Shown here: positions 48,506 to 58,813 of the stretch, piece after piece
Position numbering within the stretch: the first letter of the stretch is position 1
How the letters are laid out: each line of letters begins with the position of its first letter
Source of the DNA: Acanthaster planci
Taxonomy: Eukaryota > Echinodermata > Asteroidea > Valvatida > Acanthasteridae
Direction: 5' to 3'
Length of the DNA stretch: 60,000 nucleotides
NCBI RefSeq assembly: GCF_001949145.1
Contig: NW_019091362.1
Span: 11,257,948 to 11,317,947, forward strand
Position numbers and translations under genes: made by a program
The notes under the pieces: model-generated
The model's input: the letters and a program-made list of their open reading frames with translations, nothing else
Database searches by the model: none
Told to the model about the DNA's origin: nothing

Positions 48506-49469
48506 TTATTCGAGAGTTAATGTTTGGATGGGCTGAATTCTTTTAACAGGAAAACAATTAATGTTAATTTTGCAAAACTTCCCATTGTCCATGGCTTTGG
48601 AGACCAGCTCTCTGCTTTTTGCAGCTGTTCAAAAATCAAAATCTCACGAGTTTTCCCGTGTGTTCCCGTAAAACCCTGAAAAGGAGGCGGTGTGTGATCC
48701 TGTTCTGAGAACAGTGTTCTTGAGTCGTTAGTCATGACAATCACCAACTCCACGAAGTAACACTCAACAGCACTTGCGTGCTACTTCGTGAAAACCGTGT
48801 TTACAGCAATTTCGGTTTCACGAAGTATTACTCGTGTGTTTTGTCAATATAGCATGGATAAAAACGCTTTGAAAGGTCTAAAATGATTTGATTCACCCGT
48901 AAATATGTGACTTGACTAGAAGATGCTCTTAAAACTCGTTTTAACTGTTTAAAATAAGGGAAAGGTCAATTCCTGAAAACGGCAAATCACGGAGCACGTG
49001 CTGCACGGCACCGAGTACTACTTTGTAAAATGAAAATAATTATTTCGGTAAAATACGCGCTGAATCGGCACACACATCTAGGGATGAGTACTACTTCGTG
49101 GTGTTCATGACGATAATGGGTAACAATGACCAGTTCCCTGTTAAATAACCATTTTACGTCAAAGTAATGTGATTGATCTTTAAGGCTATTATGACGGTTC
49201 GCAATGCCGACTTCCCCCTTTGTGCTGAATTTATATACATGTACTTAGTTCCATATTTCTTAATTACATAGGCCTACTATATTTCTTATTTTTTTCATTC
49301 TTATTATTTATTTGTTTTGAGGGAGAAGTAATATATAGAGACACACATAAAAAGTACGTTCCTTTAGGTAATCCTTCTCCCTAAATGACCTTACTTCCGC
49401 GCCGTATATGACAGGGAATATTCCCGTTCCTCGGTTTATGCTAATGAGTGTCACGTTGGGGCAAATACG

Positions 49470-49957
49470 GCCTTCTGATTGGTCGAAAGCCTTTTGGGGA
49501 GAGGGATTAATTGCTTCGGTAGATGGGCTGCGTTACTAATCAGGCTTGTACATAAAGTGTCAAGTGACGTCCAGACAAATTTACTGGTGCAGTGCAGTTC
49601 GCCCTCTAGCATAATCAGTGACGCGAAGTCTACAATGAACTATGGGTTTTTATAATTCTTACTTTATATCAATTGTCCGCTTTATGTATTATGTCTGCAT
49701 CCCGAACAACAACCCCCCCGTCAGCTGCCAGATCGGTAAGCGTACCTCACATTCAAAACAATCTGCTATTTTTTCATAGTTGGGAAGCCATGCAGTCCTT
49801 ACAACCCTCGCAAAAACACAAAAAGTGCATATCCTACCTGCAGGTGCAACCATACCACATAGAGGCTTTAGAGCTATGGTGCAATCAAATTAAGGGATTC
49901 AAGGTATTAAACCGACAGTATACGATTCACTGTAGCCTATGTTTGCAGCCTATGTAA
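49470..49957 (+). other. Promoter-like region and small candidate gene
   Basis: An inverted CCAAT box (GATTGG, 49,477-49,482) and a CRE-like TGACGTC (49,565-49,571) precede an ATG at 49,691 (A at -3). Unspliced, the frame stays open to 49,957 (about 88 codons). Alternatively a donor after MSASRTTTPPSAARS (TCG then GTAAGC, GT at 49,736) joins a T-rich acceptor ending TTTTCATAG (49,779). Exon 2 is then in frame to a TAA at 49,891-49,893, giving 52 residues, but the intron would be only 44 bp. Neither product is recognised. Confidence 0.25.
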
Positions 49958-51639
49958 TATCGTGGGATATAGCGAACCCTTCACTTCTCTTTCTGCAACT
50001 CTTGCCTATACCGAGCACGAAATGGGACAAATGGGTACCCCCCACACACATAAGTCCAATCCCTATACACACTCCAGCCTAGCGTTACTGAACACATTCC
50101 CCCTAGATGTCTGAAAAGAATTCCTGGGATACCAGTATAACACTGACCAAAACAAAGGTGGGGGGTCTTTCTGTCCCATATTTTGCGTCATGTGCTCTTT
50201 CCCCATAGTTGAATAGGGCCTAACCGCATGAATAAATCAGCCAGAATATTTTGGACTTCCACTGAACCCCACTGAATGAATTGATTGGATTGGAGCTGAC
50301 AGATCTAGCCCTTTTTGTGAACACACCCGTTGAATGGCTGTCTATCTACCGGTGGAATAAACTGAGGGATGGGGGGGGGTGTGTGAAACTGGTCCTTCCT
50401 TGCGCACACACTGCACCGTGCCACAAAAAGCCAAGAAAACGCAACCAAACACACAGTCCCAGCTTGAACTCCGCCATAAATGACAAAAATAACGTGCAGG
50501 ATCCCATGTGCTTTAGGTTCGCATGAAACGTATTACCCGGCGTGTTATACTAGGCCTTGAAGCTGCCGCGCGAGTGCATATAGGCCTATTATGCACGTGC
50601 TAGTTACGGTCAATATATAATTTTATATTGCTGTTGAACCAACGTTGACGGAACAATTACTTTTTTCTGTAAAACACAAACAAAAGATAAAAACCTAAAC
50701 GAAACAAAAACAAAACCAGACACAAACCGTAAAAACTTATTTGGTGGTGGGGGTGGCCTGGGTATGGGGGCGGAATGAAAATTTCCTTTCCTTACATTCG
50801 CCCAATCTCCTTCCCTTCGATCTATAAAATTTGTTTGATCGCGAACTCTATCCAGTTGGACTCCTTACCATTAATTCCGTGGTTTACATTGAAGATTTGT
50901 CAGTTAATAACCAACGTAGGTCAGATAAACGAAGCCAAACTGCGTAATGGCATTTTTTTCGCGGTTGAGGAAGACATAAATAAATTTAGCCTAAGTGCAG
51001 ATAAAAACATCACAAGGGAGTAAGTTTTTGTAGCCCAACACCTAGAATAAAGCTTTCAACCTGGTATAGTGCATTAACATTTAACCTCAAGACAACCCCA
51101 AAGTTACAGGCTGACCATATAGTCTCATCCTGAGAATACATGTTCAAATCCCACTCCGGTTAATTTTGTTTGTGAATAGAATTGTTCACCTTAAAGTTCG
51201 TTAAAATATCTCCCAAGGAAGTTTTGTTTGCCTGACATTGCCGTATAGGGCTCCTACAGATCGTCACCGTTACAGTTGAAAGAACTAAAAATAATTAAAC
51301 TGCAATTCAGTAACCATAGTTCAAAAAGCTTTATTTACTGCCTAAACTTACCAGCTGCACGTGAACAGTTTCTAGTTAAAATGACAGTTTTATGATAGGG
51401 AATAAAATCTTCTATATATGGAAATCTCCTTTTCATATACCAGGACATGTCAGAAAGCGCAGTTAGTGTCTTGGAAATTTCTCTTACTGTACATATATAG
51501 TTACAATTAACAATACAATTTTAATCCAAAATATAAAATAACACAGTTAGTGATCTAATGTTTCATTTACAACCCACCTCTTCGGTGAAGCTTCTCGATT
51601 TTCCTCCGAAGCAATCTAATTACACGAAACGTTTAACTG

Positions 51640-51710
51640 CAGGGGCGGACCTAGGAATTTTTCCTTTGGGGTCAGACCCCTCAAAATTTGTTGATGTCCG
51701 ATTGTTGTTG
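51640..51710 (+). mobile_element. Transposon terminus fragment (CAGGGGCGGACC)
   Basis: CAGGGGCGGACCTAGGAATT, followed by a GGGGTCAGACCCC palindrome, resembles the common CAGGGGCGGATCCAGG-type end of invertebrate hAT-like elements. A possible partner CCCTG at 51,862-51,866 is weak and no target duplication was seen. A related GGCGGATCCAGAGGGC piece lies near 55,527. Confidence 0.4.
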
Positions 51711-51993
51711 ACAGGTTGAAACATAAGTAATAAAATACACTGCTACGGATGTACAAAGTACTACCCTTATAGGAAGTAATCTTTTTTTTAATTATTACTA
51801 TAATTATTATTTCATTTATCCATTCGATTTTGGGGTGTCTTAGCCGGGGGGTTGACCCTATCCCTGAACCTGACCTTTATTATGCAAGCCGCTTGGTCAC
51901 AGCGAGACCTAAATAATTGCGGTACTGATCTACCTTTTAACAAACTTTCAGCAAGAGCAGGAACACCGACGTGTTTACTGTACAGACCATGTT

Positions 51994-52075
51994 CAGTGTC
52001 GTAGTACTAGTAGTCATGCACTCGAGTACATTTTTGGTACTCGTGAAAATGTACTCGTACTTGCATGAAGTGGCA
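51994..52075 (+). mobile_element. hAT-like end with ACTCGTACT motifs, second copy
   Basis: CAGTGTCGTAGTACTAGTAG, then GCACTCGAGTACATT, GGTACTCGTG and TGTACTCGTACTTG. Same type as 38,811-39,090. Confidence 0.45.
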
Positions 52076-52406
52076 CCTCCAAAAGTGGACCTCCCTCAAT
52101 CAGCAAGTCCATGTGAACTGTGAGACTAGTCTGATACTCAATTATCTCGAAAACCCATCAACAAAATTAATCGACATAATGCTTTCATTTACAGTTATAA
52201 TTATTCAACATAACTATGAAAGCTTTGAGAGCAGCATAAATAGCGGTTCACAAGTGATAGTCAATGGGCCAGTGAGAATTTGGCTCTTGTTCATAAATAT
52301 GTATTAGGTACTACATGCTGCAATCCTAAAATAAAATATACTAAATGTAATCTTTTTTTTTTTAAATGTTGATACACTTCAAGCCACTGGACCTATTTCA
52401 TGAAAT

Positions 52407-52605
52407 ATGCAAATCAGACGGGCGCATGCGCGCTACTACCGCTGGTTGGCAAGTGCGGCCGTCAACACTGTCGGCAGTGTAGGCGAGCTGCTAGTAACTA
52501 TAAGCTGGAGTGCTGAACGTCAATCAAAACCGTATTACAGTCTTTGCCCGATACTTGAGCAAGATTTTCTCGAAACTGAGTGAAGTTTTTAGTGTCCTGA
52601 GCTTC
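52407..52605 (+). promoter_or_regulatory. Promoter-like island with octamer and NRF1 motifs, possible non-coding first exon
   Basis: An octamer ATGCAAAT (52,407-52,414) is followed closely by a perfect NRF1 palindrome GCGCATGCGC (52,422-52,431) and CpG-containing sequence. A consensus donor (CTTC then GTAAGT, GT at 52,606-52,607) lies 175 bp downstream. The next good acceptor, GTGTTTTACAG, ends at 52,965. Together these outline a plus-strand 5' UTR exon and a 360-bp intron. No transcript evidence; the start site is unknown. Confidence 0.35.
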
Positions 52606-52965
52606 GTAAGTAACAATTTCTTGTCTTTAAGTTTGGCACTCATCTAGACCAGTACAGAAACGGCGATAGTGGCGGGCGCATGGAGATTTGTGTTGTTGAG
52701 TCATAGGTTTGCGCAATTTTGCCAACCAATGGTAGTAATGCATTTGCGCCTGCGTTATTTGCGTATTTCACGGAAAAGGTCCATTACAAGCGCATATGTT
52801 AAACTGGGAAAAGTTAAGCAATAACATGTCTGAAAAGACATTACACACTTGGAAAAAAATAAATTGAAGAAATATATTTTACTGCAACTGTGAAGGGAGT
52901 GCGGGGGAAAATGTCTGCCGTCATAACAAAACAAGGCTAAAGTAGGTAATTATAGTGTTTTACAG

Positions 52966-53945
52966 ATCCCCTTCCACTGTTTTTGCTCTTCAAAGTGATC
53001 CAAAGTCTAAGTTCTATCTTTCGAATGCTTTCATAATAAACGACAGTTGTGGGCTTCCACGGACATAAACAGTGGAAGCATTTATCTATATCGTTCAGTC
53101 AGTGGTTTTGAAATAGTGGGTCACATAGAGGGCGAACTTGACCACTGGCATTACTGTGTAAGTAAAAGAAGCAAAACAGTGTATTTAGGACAGATATTTT
53201 GTGTTTGTACAGGTACAACTAAGAAGAAAACAGAAACGGAACTTGTGTGGAGGCTACCAGTGTTAAGCATGGAGGAATGCGCACGCCTATCAACAGGAAA
53301 AGGCCACAGCTCAGAGCACATCATTTGCACTTTTGTCTTTTTGGAAAGAAAACTTGTAACTTGAAACCACTCCAAAGGTAACTAGTGAATCTAATACACT
53401 GTTTATAAACCACCCTCAAGATAAGAAATGGACGCTAAAATTTGGTCACCAACAATAAAATGACTTTTGCGATGAATGGCTGTTTTCCCAAAACAGAAGC
53501 TGAGCATCAAGCTTTAAACCACGTTTTAGTATCTAGAAAACACAGAATGCACTTATGTTGGGAGAAAAACAGGATATCAGCAAAACAAAAAATGGATTAA
53601 ACAAGCTGCCCATTGAATACTACGCTTGGAAACAAACCAAGGAAGGTGAAAATAAATCACTTTTACTCGCAGGAAGGTTGCAGGTCCTTTCAGTAAAACA
53701 CTGCCTGGATTTTGCTCACAACGTAGAACTGGTTTTGTTCTAATTGATACAGATGGAGCTGATGGGGAATAGATTAAAACCTCTCTGACTATAAACCCCA
53801 TTTACCATGGATACGTATCTTTGCAGCTTGTTGCTGCTTGATAGCGACATTGTTATCTTTGACATCCCATCTGATCATGATCTGGAAGTCTCTGACTCTA
53901 CTACCTTACGTCAATATGGTGATATGCCTGGAGTTTCCATTCTGC
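52966..53945 (+). pseudogene. Coding-like, frame-broken segment (unassigned)
   Basis: After the acceptor at 52,965 the sequence reads protein-like in successive frames. First comes SPSTVFALQSDPKSKFYLSN; then, from about 53,050, a frame with SGSIYLYRSVSGFEIVGHIE and VWRLPVLSMEECARLSTGKG up to a TGA at 53,362. Further on (after 53,550) come shorter pieces such as KNGLNKLPIEYYAWKQTKEG and VIFDIPSDHDLEVSD. The frame changes without splice signals and there is no usable ATG for the 100-codon frame, so I read it as a decayed gene or transposon ORF rather than an active gene. Family not recognised. A donor-like AAAG-GTAACT follows at 53,378. Confidence 0.35.
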
Positions 53946-54989
53946 TCCATAGATAACCTACTACAGAACGACAAACCTACAAAGAAAGCTGCTTGAAATG
54001 GAAACTGGAGACTTAAATTCCTTGTACTATTCAAACTTTAATATCACATGACTGGGAAAAAAGCTGACATTAAAATACAAGTTACGAAATAATTAAACAC
54101 ATAATTACCAACAATCTTTACAACATTTAAATTGGTGTAGATGGGACATGTACTGACAATCTCACTTTCATGAATGCATATAGTCCTACAATTTACGAGT
54201 TAATATTTCAGGCCTAAAGCGCCTAAGTACCAAATACTTTACTTTGATTGAGTTCTAATCGATACAGTCACAGTGTTGACAGAAAGAACAAGTGCAAAAT
54301 CCAACAGCAGTACTTACCAAGCTTTTATAAATTAAACAGACAGAAATTCCTCCATGCAACTTTTTCAGATTTCGGGATTCTTGTGCTTCAAAGAATATAT
54401 ATATATGGTAATTCCAGAAATTAGGGGTTCAAAAATGTGACATTTTTGTGTCCCTGTTTATACATCTGACCTTTGTTAGTTGACATGGAAATATCACCGG
54501 AATTGATTAGTATTTGTTTGGCAGGTAATTTCCATTAATACATCACCCTTGGAAATGAGAAAATCAGTTCTGAACTTACAGAATCATATGTCAGATTTGA
54601 CTGGGACACGAAAAAACTGGACCCTTAATTTCTAGAATAACCTTATACTCTTGCTTTGTTGACTTCATGAAGCACAGTTTGTATTTAAGACACCATAATA
54701 TAACATGCATGCAATCCACCAGCTGAGTCTTTAAAAGGAATCCCTTTTGTCCTGCATCTGCAGTGCCTCAACACTTCGACTGTTTGAAACAAGTAAAAAT
54801 AAACAAGACTCATATTAATATCGTCAACGTTACTACACAGAGTCTGTGAGTAAAAGGTCATGTGGTGAGCATCCAGAGCCCTCAAAGCCCACCAAAGGCT
54901 TGTCTTACAACATTCTGTAATTTCCAGAAGAATGTTCTCTGATTAAAATCATACCAGGGAACATTAATGGTGAGGTTTCACATTTGTCT

Positions 54990-55440
54990 TTTCTAATGTA
55001 GTTCTTGACAACAAAGGTTAGATTAGACTTTAGAATTTTGTGTAAATCTCATTCCTGTAAACTTTATTTCAAAAACTGCAAACCGTACAACTTGTCTTGG
55101 TCTAATGTTTCAATTTTAGTTTCTACCTACAAATCCCCTGGAAAGAATTTTGTGAATTTTCACTTTTGTATGAGTACGTAACAATTAGTTGAACAGGTCA
55201 TCATTTATTTCAGATTTTTGGAAGTGAAGTGTCAATTTTTGGCACCATATTTCTCATTTGGCACAATAATTGTTAGGCAATTTTTAGTTTTCAAACCTTA
55301 TGCTGGGGAACGATTTATGAGGGCATGCTTTGGAGGTGGTTTTTTAAAAAAGTAAACAAGTGAAAAAGATACTTAACTTTTCATATTTTTGCCAGTTATT
55401 TTTCCTAATTGAGGGTTCTGGAAGCATGCCGCAACAAAGT
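54990..55440 (-). repeat. Family C repeat, copy 3
   Basis: Shares GGTTAGATTAGACTT (55,016) with copy 2 (47,817), and TTTTTCCTAATTGAGGGTTC then TGGAAGCATGCC with both other copies. It is more diverged and its left limit is approximate. Confidence 0.55.
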
Positions 55441-55572
55441 AAAATGCGTATAAGCAGTTATGCAAAATCATCTGTAACGGACCGTTTATGTAGCTTTTGT
55501 TGCCACTAGAATAGCCTCAGGCGCCGGCGGATCCAGAGGGCCTCCGGTGGAGCGCCCTGACCTACGGAAGCC

Positions 55573-56251
55573 CGTTTTCATATCAAAATGTAAACGGTAA
55601 AACACAAATCAAACTCTAAAACATTTATAACAGAAATAATTGAAAAAGTAAATAACCAACCTCTGAAAACAATATGCCCAAAAAAGTTCCAAAAATGAAA
55701 ACAAAAAATCAAAATACGAAATAATTGAAAAAAAAAGGAAAAATAATGTCCAAACCAAAGGTCGCCAGCAGTTTACTTCAATTTTTCACAACGAAGCTAC
55801 ACGCAAATCATTAAAAAAATTCTGAAACAAATTTGGTTCCAACGTATAATCTTTTGTAAAATTAATTTTGACCCTTTTGGCCGGTTTTGGCCCTTTTGGC
55901 CGCCCGTTTTTTTTTTTACAAACAAACTCAACGCGAATCAATAAAAAATTCTTATACAAAAAATTACACAAAATTAAGTATTATTACAACCAAAGTTGTT
56001 TCAGAATTTTTCTAATGATTTGTGTTTAGTTTCGTTGTGAAAAATTGAAGTAAACTGCTAGCAACCTTTGGTTTGGACATTTTTTTTTCTTTTTTTTCAG
56101 TTATTTTGTATTTTCATTTACTGTTTTTATTTTGGGAACTTTTTGGGGCACATTGTTTTCAGATGTTGGTTATCTATTTTAAAAATTATTTCTGTTATAA
56201 ATGTTTTAGAGTTTGTTTTGTGTTTTACCATTTACATTTGATATGAAAATG
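55573..56251. repeat. Large foldback: ~270-bp inverted arms, 141-bp spacer
   Basis: The left arm (55,573-55,842) is the imperfect reverse complement of the right arm (55,984-56,251). Paired blocks include CTAAAACATTTATAACAGAA/TTCTGTTATAAATGTTTTAG and TTACTTCAATTTTTCACAAC/GTTGTGAAAAATTGAAGTAA, roughly 85-90 percent matched by eye. The spacer holds AATTAATTTTGACCCTTTTG then GCC, a sequence repeated directly at about 56,430-56,456. No coding frame. It is likely a foldback transposable element; transcribed, it would give a long hairpin RNA. Confidence 0.8.
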
Positions 56252-56522
56252 TTGTTCGCCCGTGATTATTTATTTTTGGTGAGATTAATTTTTGTGGCAT
56301 ATAACTTTTAATTTTGTTTAATTAAATATTTTAATAAGTTGTTCTTAAATGGTTTTGGTGGTTGTTTTCTGTTTTATTATTTAGATTTTTGAATAAGAAG
56401 ATTCTGTTTGCTCGTAATTGTTTATTGTTAAAATTAATTTTGACCCTTTTGGCCGCCCATAGAGAGCATGGCGCTAGATTAAAGGTCCAATAATGTTTGT
56501 TGGTCATTTATGAATGTATTTA

Positions 56523-56970
56523 TGTATCACATATTACAGTTAAGTAAGTCGCGGCCGCGAGTTACTGGCAACAACGAAAGAGAAACGCATCGCCGTGAAA
56601 GAGAAACGCACAGCCGTGAAAGAGAAACACACCGTGGCCGTAACGGGCTTCCGTACTGACCTGCTTCTTTTGTAATTGTATAACATTCTGTGTGCACCGA
56701 AAATTGGCTTCTATTTCGGGATGCTTCTGGATTTGGCGGGCGCGGGAAGGGTTTGGCAAAGTTCCCGGGCGGGAATTGCTTAACACTGTTATACATTCGG
56801 TTTTGGAGGAGAGTTGGAACGGTGTCGTTGTGGTTCTGACCGCAGTGCAGAAAGCTGTAAGCCAGATTTCGAGTGAATTAAAGAAGTCTTGTCGTTGTAA
56901 ATCCTGTCAGTTGTGTCCCCTTTTTGGCGTTGCTGATTAGGAGGGTAAGACCCAACTAGTTCACGCTACA
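56523..56970 (+). mobile_element. Probable 5' LTR of the Ty3/gypsy element
   Basis: The right limit is set by the primer-binding site: the LTR ends CTACA just before TTTGGTGGCAG. The left limit is the nearest upstream TG with suitable spacing, TGTATCACAT at 56,523, giving 448 bp and TG...CA ends. The 3' LTR is outside the window, so the left boundary is unconfirmed. It includes a GC-rich stretch (GGCGGGCGCGGGAAGG) and the triple 21-bp repeat at 56,576. Confidence 0.5.
56576..56641 (+). repeat. Triple 21-24 bp repeat with GAAAGAGAAAC (ISRE-like)
   Basis: Three tandem units start at 56,576, 56,597 and 56,618, each GAAAGAGAAACRC plus a short GCCGT-type tail. Each contains GAAANNGAAAC, the core of an interferon-stimulated response element bound by IRF factors. 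In LTR U3 regions such tandem motifs usually act as enhancers; this role is inferred. Confidence 0.7.
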
Positions 56971-56972
56971 TT

Positions 56973-56990
56973 TGGTGGCAGCGGCGGCAT
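56973..56990 (+). other. Primer-binding site, tRNA-Leu type
   Basis: TGGTGGCAGCGGCGGCAT matches, with two differences, the complement of the 3' end of eukaryotic tRNA-Leu genes that end ATCCCACCGCTGCCACCA. It starts two bases after the LTR. Confidence 0.75.
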
Positions 56991-57020
56991 TGTTCACGGG
57001 ATTTCTTTTGGGGAAAAGAC

Positions 57021-57985
57021 ATGGCAAATCGTAGGGAATCCACACGGAGCATCACCGAAGCCACTGACGACATTTCCAAGGACACTGAACGGCAGGAACG
57101 CTCCCTGACCGAGAGCTCACGTAGGGTCACGCATGGGTCCGAATCTGGACATAAACGGCAGCGTCGTTCGTTGGAGACGCCAACTCTGCTTACAGAGGAC
57201 AAGTCCGACAGGTTGAAGAAATCTCGTAGCCTGCGGAAATCACCAGAGACAACTCGCTGAGGACCTTCGTAGACAGTGGCAGACAGTGTGTAGTGAATCA
57301 GACAGCGAAGGTGAGCACCGCTCTGACGCAAGTTACTCTCAACTTGCAGCCTGCCCTTCCGGGACACGTAGAGGCCGCATGCCTCGTCATGCCGGCAGGC
57401 ACACGGCATTGCACACAGACACCGCTACTACTGGACCTGGTTTTGCAAATGTGGTTGGCCAGCACGCAAACGTGGCATGCACGGGAGCGGTACCGCGGGT
57501 GAAGGCTCGGGAGTACGATGGGGCCTCTTTCATTGAGGATTACCTCGTGCATTTCTCGAGAGTGAGTGAGATCAGTGGCTGGAACGATACACAGCGAGCC
57601 GACTACCTGCTGGTGGCGCTGAAGGGACCTGCACTGGAGGTTGTCTGCTCCTTGCCGAAGGAGGTACTCTCGTCCTATGGTAAACTGGTAAAGGCCCTCG
57701 AGCGGTGCTTCGGGACAGCGACTCAGCGAATCCGTCATCGTGCGGAACTGTCATCAAGAAGAAGGCGTGCATGCCAGCCTGTTCCTGAACTTGGTCAAGC
57801 CACAAGAAGGCTGGTCCGTCGTGCATTTCCTGATAGTGGATCGACTTTCAGGAGGACTTTGCCATAGAAATTTTCACGAATGCTCTGGACAACCTTGAAC
57901 TGAAGCTCGCTCTGTTTCAAGGGAAGCCGTCAACGCTGGATGAAGCAGTGGACGTTGTGGCATAGGCAGAGGCGTAAGGCAGAGA
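57021..57985 (+). pseudogene. gag: Ty3/gypsy gag (frameshifted)
   Basis: Gag begins at ATG 57,021 with a basic, charged N-terminus (MANRRESTRSITEATDD). The frame stops at 57,258, but the neighbouring frame (QLAEDLRRQWQ, SESDSEGEHRSD) carries on, showing a 1-nt shift near 57,245. The second part (to 57,867) contains the typical retrotransposon gag domain: YDGASFIEDYLVHFSRVSEI, SGWNDTQRADYLLVALKGPA, ALERCFGTATQRIRHRAEL. Another shift near 57,842 moves the reading to FAIEIFTNALDNLELKLALF and GKPSTLDEAVDVVA, followed by two nonsense codons. The domain order is that of Metaviridae Gag, which forms the particle shell. At least two frameshifts and two stops make it non-functional. Confidence 0.9.
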
Positions 57986-58005
57986 AGACTGGACGGTCGT
58001 GAACA

Positions 58006-58254
58006 GTGGCAACTGAGCACGGGGAAGGAAAATCTTCGGACTCTGCATCAACTGACCAGGTAACAGCAATGTTGCAGGAGCTATTGCAATTCCAACGACG
58101 TGGCCATCCGCCCAAGAAAACCGATGAGTGGAAGCCAGGTTATTGGAAGTGTGGCAGTCCAGAACACTTTCGAGCCCAACGTCCATTGATGAAGAACGAA
58201 CAGCCACCGTTAAACGGAGCAGGTCTGGGTTTGGGGCCAAAAACTCAGCCGTAA
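58006..58254 (+). pseudogene. Damaged nucleocapsid zinc knuckle region
   Basis: The open frame contains the CX2CX4HX4C spacing of a retroviral-type zinc knuckle, but the first and last cysteines are replaced: Y-W-K-C-G-S-P-E-H-F-R-A-Q-R (codons at 58,141, 58,150, 58,165 and 58,180). Metal binding would be lost. The frame ends at 58,254, and the downstream linker and protease are read in the frame that opens at 58,128. Confidence 0.8.
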
Positions 58255-58735
58255 ACACCCCAGAGCCCAGTACTTTAAGGCAGGGGGTGGAGACAGCTCC
58301 GCCGCCGGCACGGATAGCCTCGCCACCGACACAGGCAATTCCGCCGAAAGATCGGAATGCCTCGCCGCCGGCGCAGGCAACCCCGCCGCTGGCACGGATG
58401 GCCTCGCCGCCGGCGCAGGCAATTCCGCTGCCGCCGGTGTGGACAGCCACGGGGCCACAAATTCAGTTCCCCACTTTGGACTCAGACAATTTACTGACTG
58501 GTGGTGCAAATACTGAGCGTGGAACGGGGATACGACCGGCGTCTTCGGAGTTGGGACTATATATTCGTGGGAAACTGTTTGGGATGGCTGTGAGCTTCCT
58601 GATAGACACTGGAGCAACAGAGAGTTTCATTGCCTCCCACCTGCTGCCACAAGACCCGTCCTTGCGGCCAGCACGTCAACCTCGGACAGATACTCAAGCG
58701 AGGGCCCAGGGTACATCGGTCACCACAGAGTAGTA
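58128..58735 (+). pseudogene. Proline-rich linker and aspartic protease (PR) domain
   Basis: The frame runs from 58,128 to the stop at 58,731-58,733, with the linker read from about 58,210. After the SPPxQA repeats it carries a retropepsin-type domain: LYIRGKLFGMAVSFLIDTGA then TESFIASHLL. The catalytic D-T-G is at 58,605-58,613, in the usual hydrophobic-DTGA setting. Only the N-terminal half of PR is present; tandem stops (TAGTAA) follow shortly and the flap and second half are missing. In active elements PR cleaves Gag-Pol. Confidence 0.85.
58313..58438 (+). repeat. 42-bp tandem repeat in the Gag-protease linker
   Basis: Three in-frame copies of a 14-residue proline-rich unit: RIASPPTQAIPPKD, RNASPPAQATPPLA, RMASPPAQAIPLPP. 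DNA is GC-rich (GCCGCCGGCGCAGGCAA). Confidence 0.8.
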
Positions 58736-58813
58736 AGAGTAGTAAGGCCGTGGGTGACGCAAGGTCAACTATCACCATGGGAGAATATAGCTTCTTTAAA
58801 CAGGCATATCAAG
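58736..58813 (+). other. Deletion junction: RT and RNase H missing
   Basis: About 80 bp separate the truncated protease from sequence normally found between RNase H and integrase. No RT (YxDD) or RNase H motif exists anywhere in the window, so roughly 2 kb of pol has been deleted relative to the family's standard PR-RT-RH-IN order. Confidence 0.8.

Larger units (their letters stand above)
41304..56522. other. Upstream intergenic region of CACNB
   Basis: About 15 kb with no firmly supported gene. It holds family C repeats (42.2-42.9, 47.5-48.2 and 55.0-55.4 kb), MITEs (43.1, 44.5, 45.0 and 45.3 kb), hAT-like fragments (51.6 and 52.0 kb), three promoter-like islands and a foldback element at 55.6-56.25 kb. 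Between 45.8 and 47.4 kb and between 50.0 and 51.6 kb I see nothing beyond unremarkable AT-rich sequence. TACATGTA is nearly absent. Confidence 0.6.

Noticed and set aside
57572-58617. Long minus-strand frames opposite gag/protease (up to 177 codons)
   Set aside because: Shadows of the GC-rich plus-strand gag and proline-rich linker; alanine/glycine-rich without domain content.
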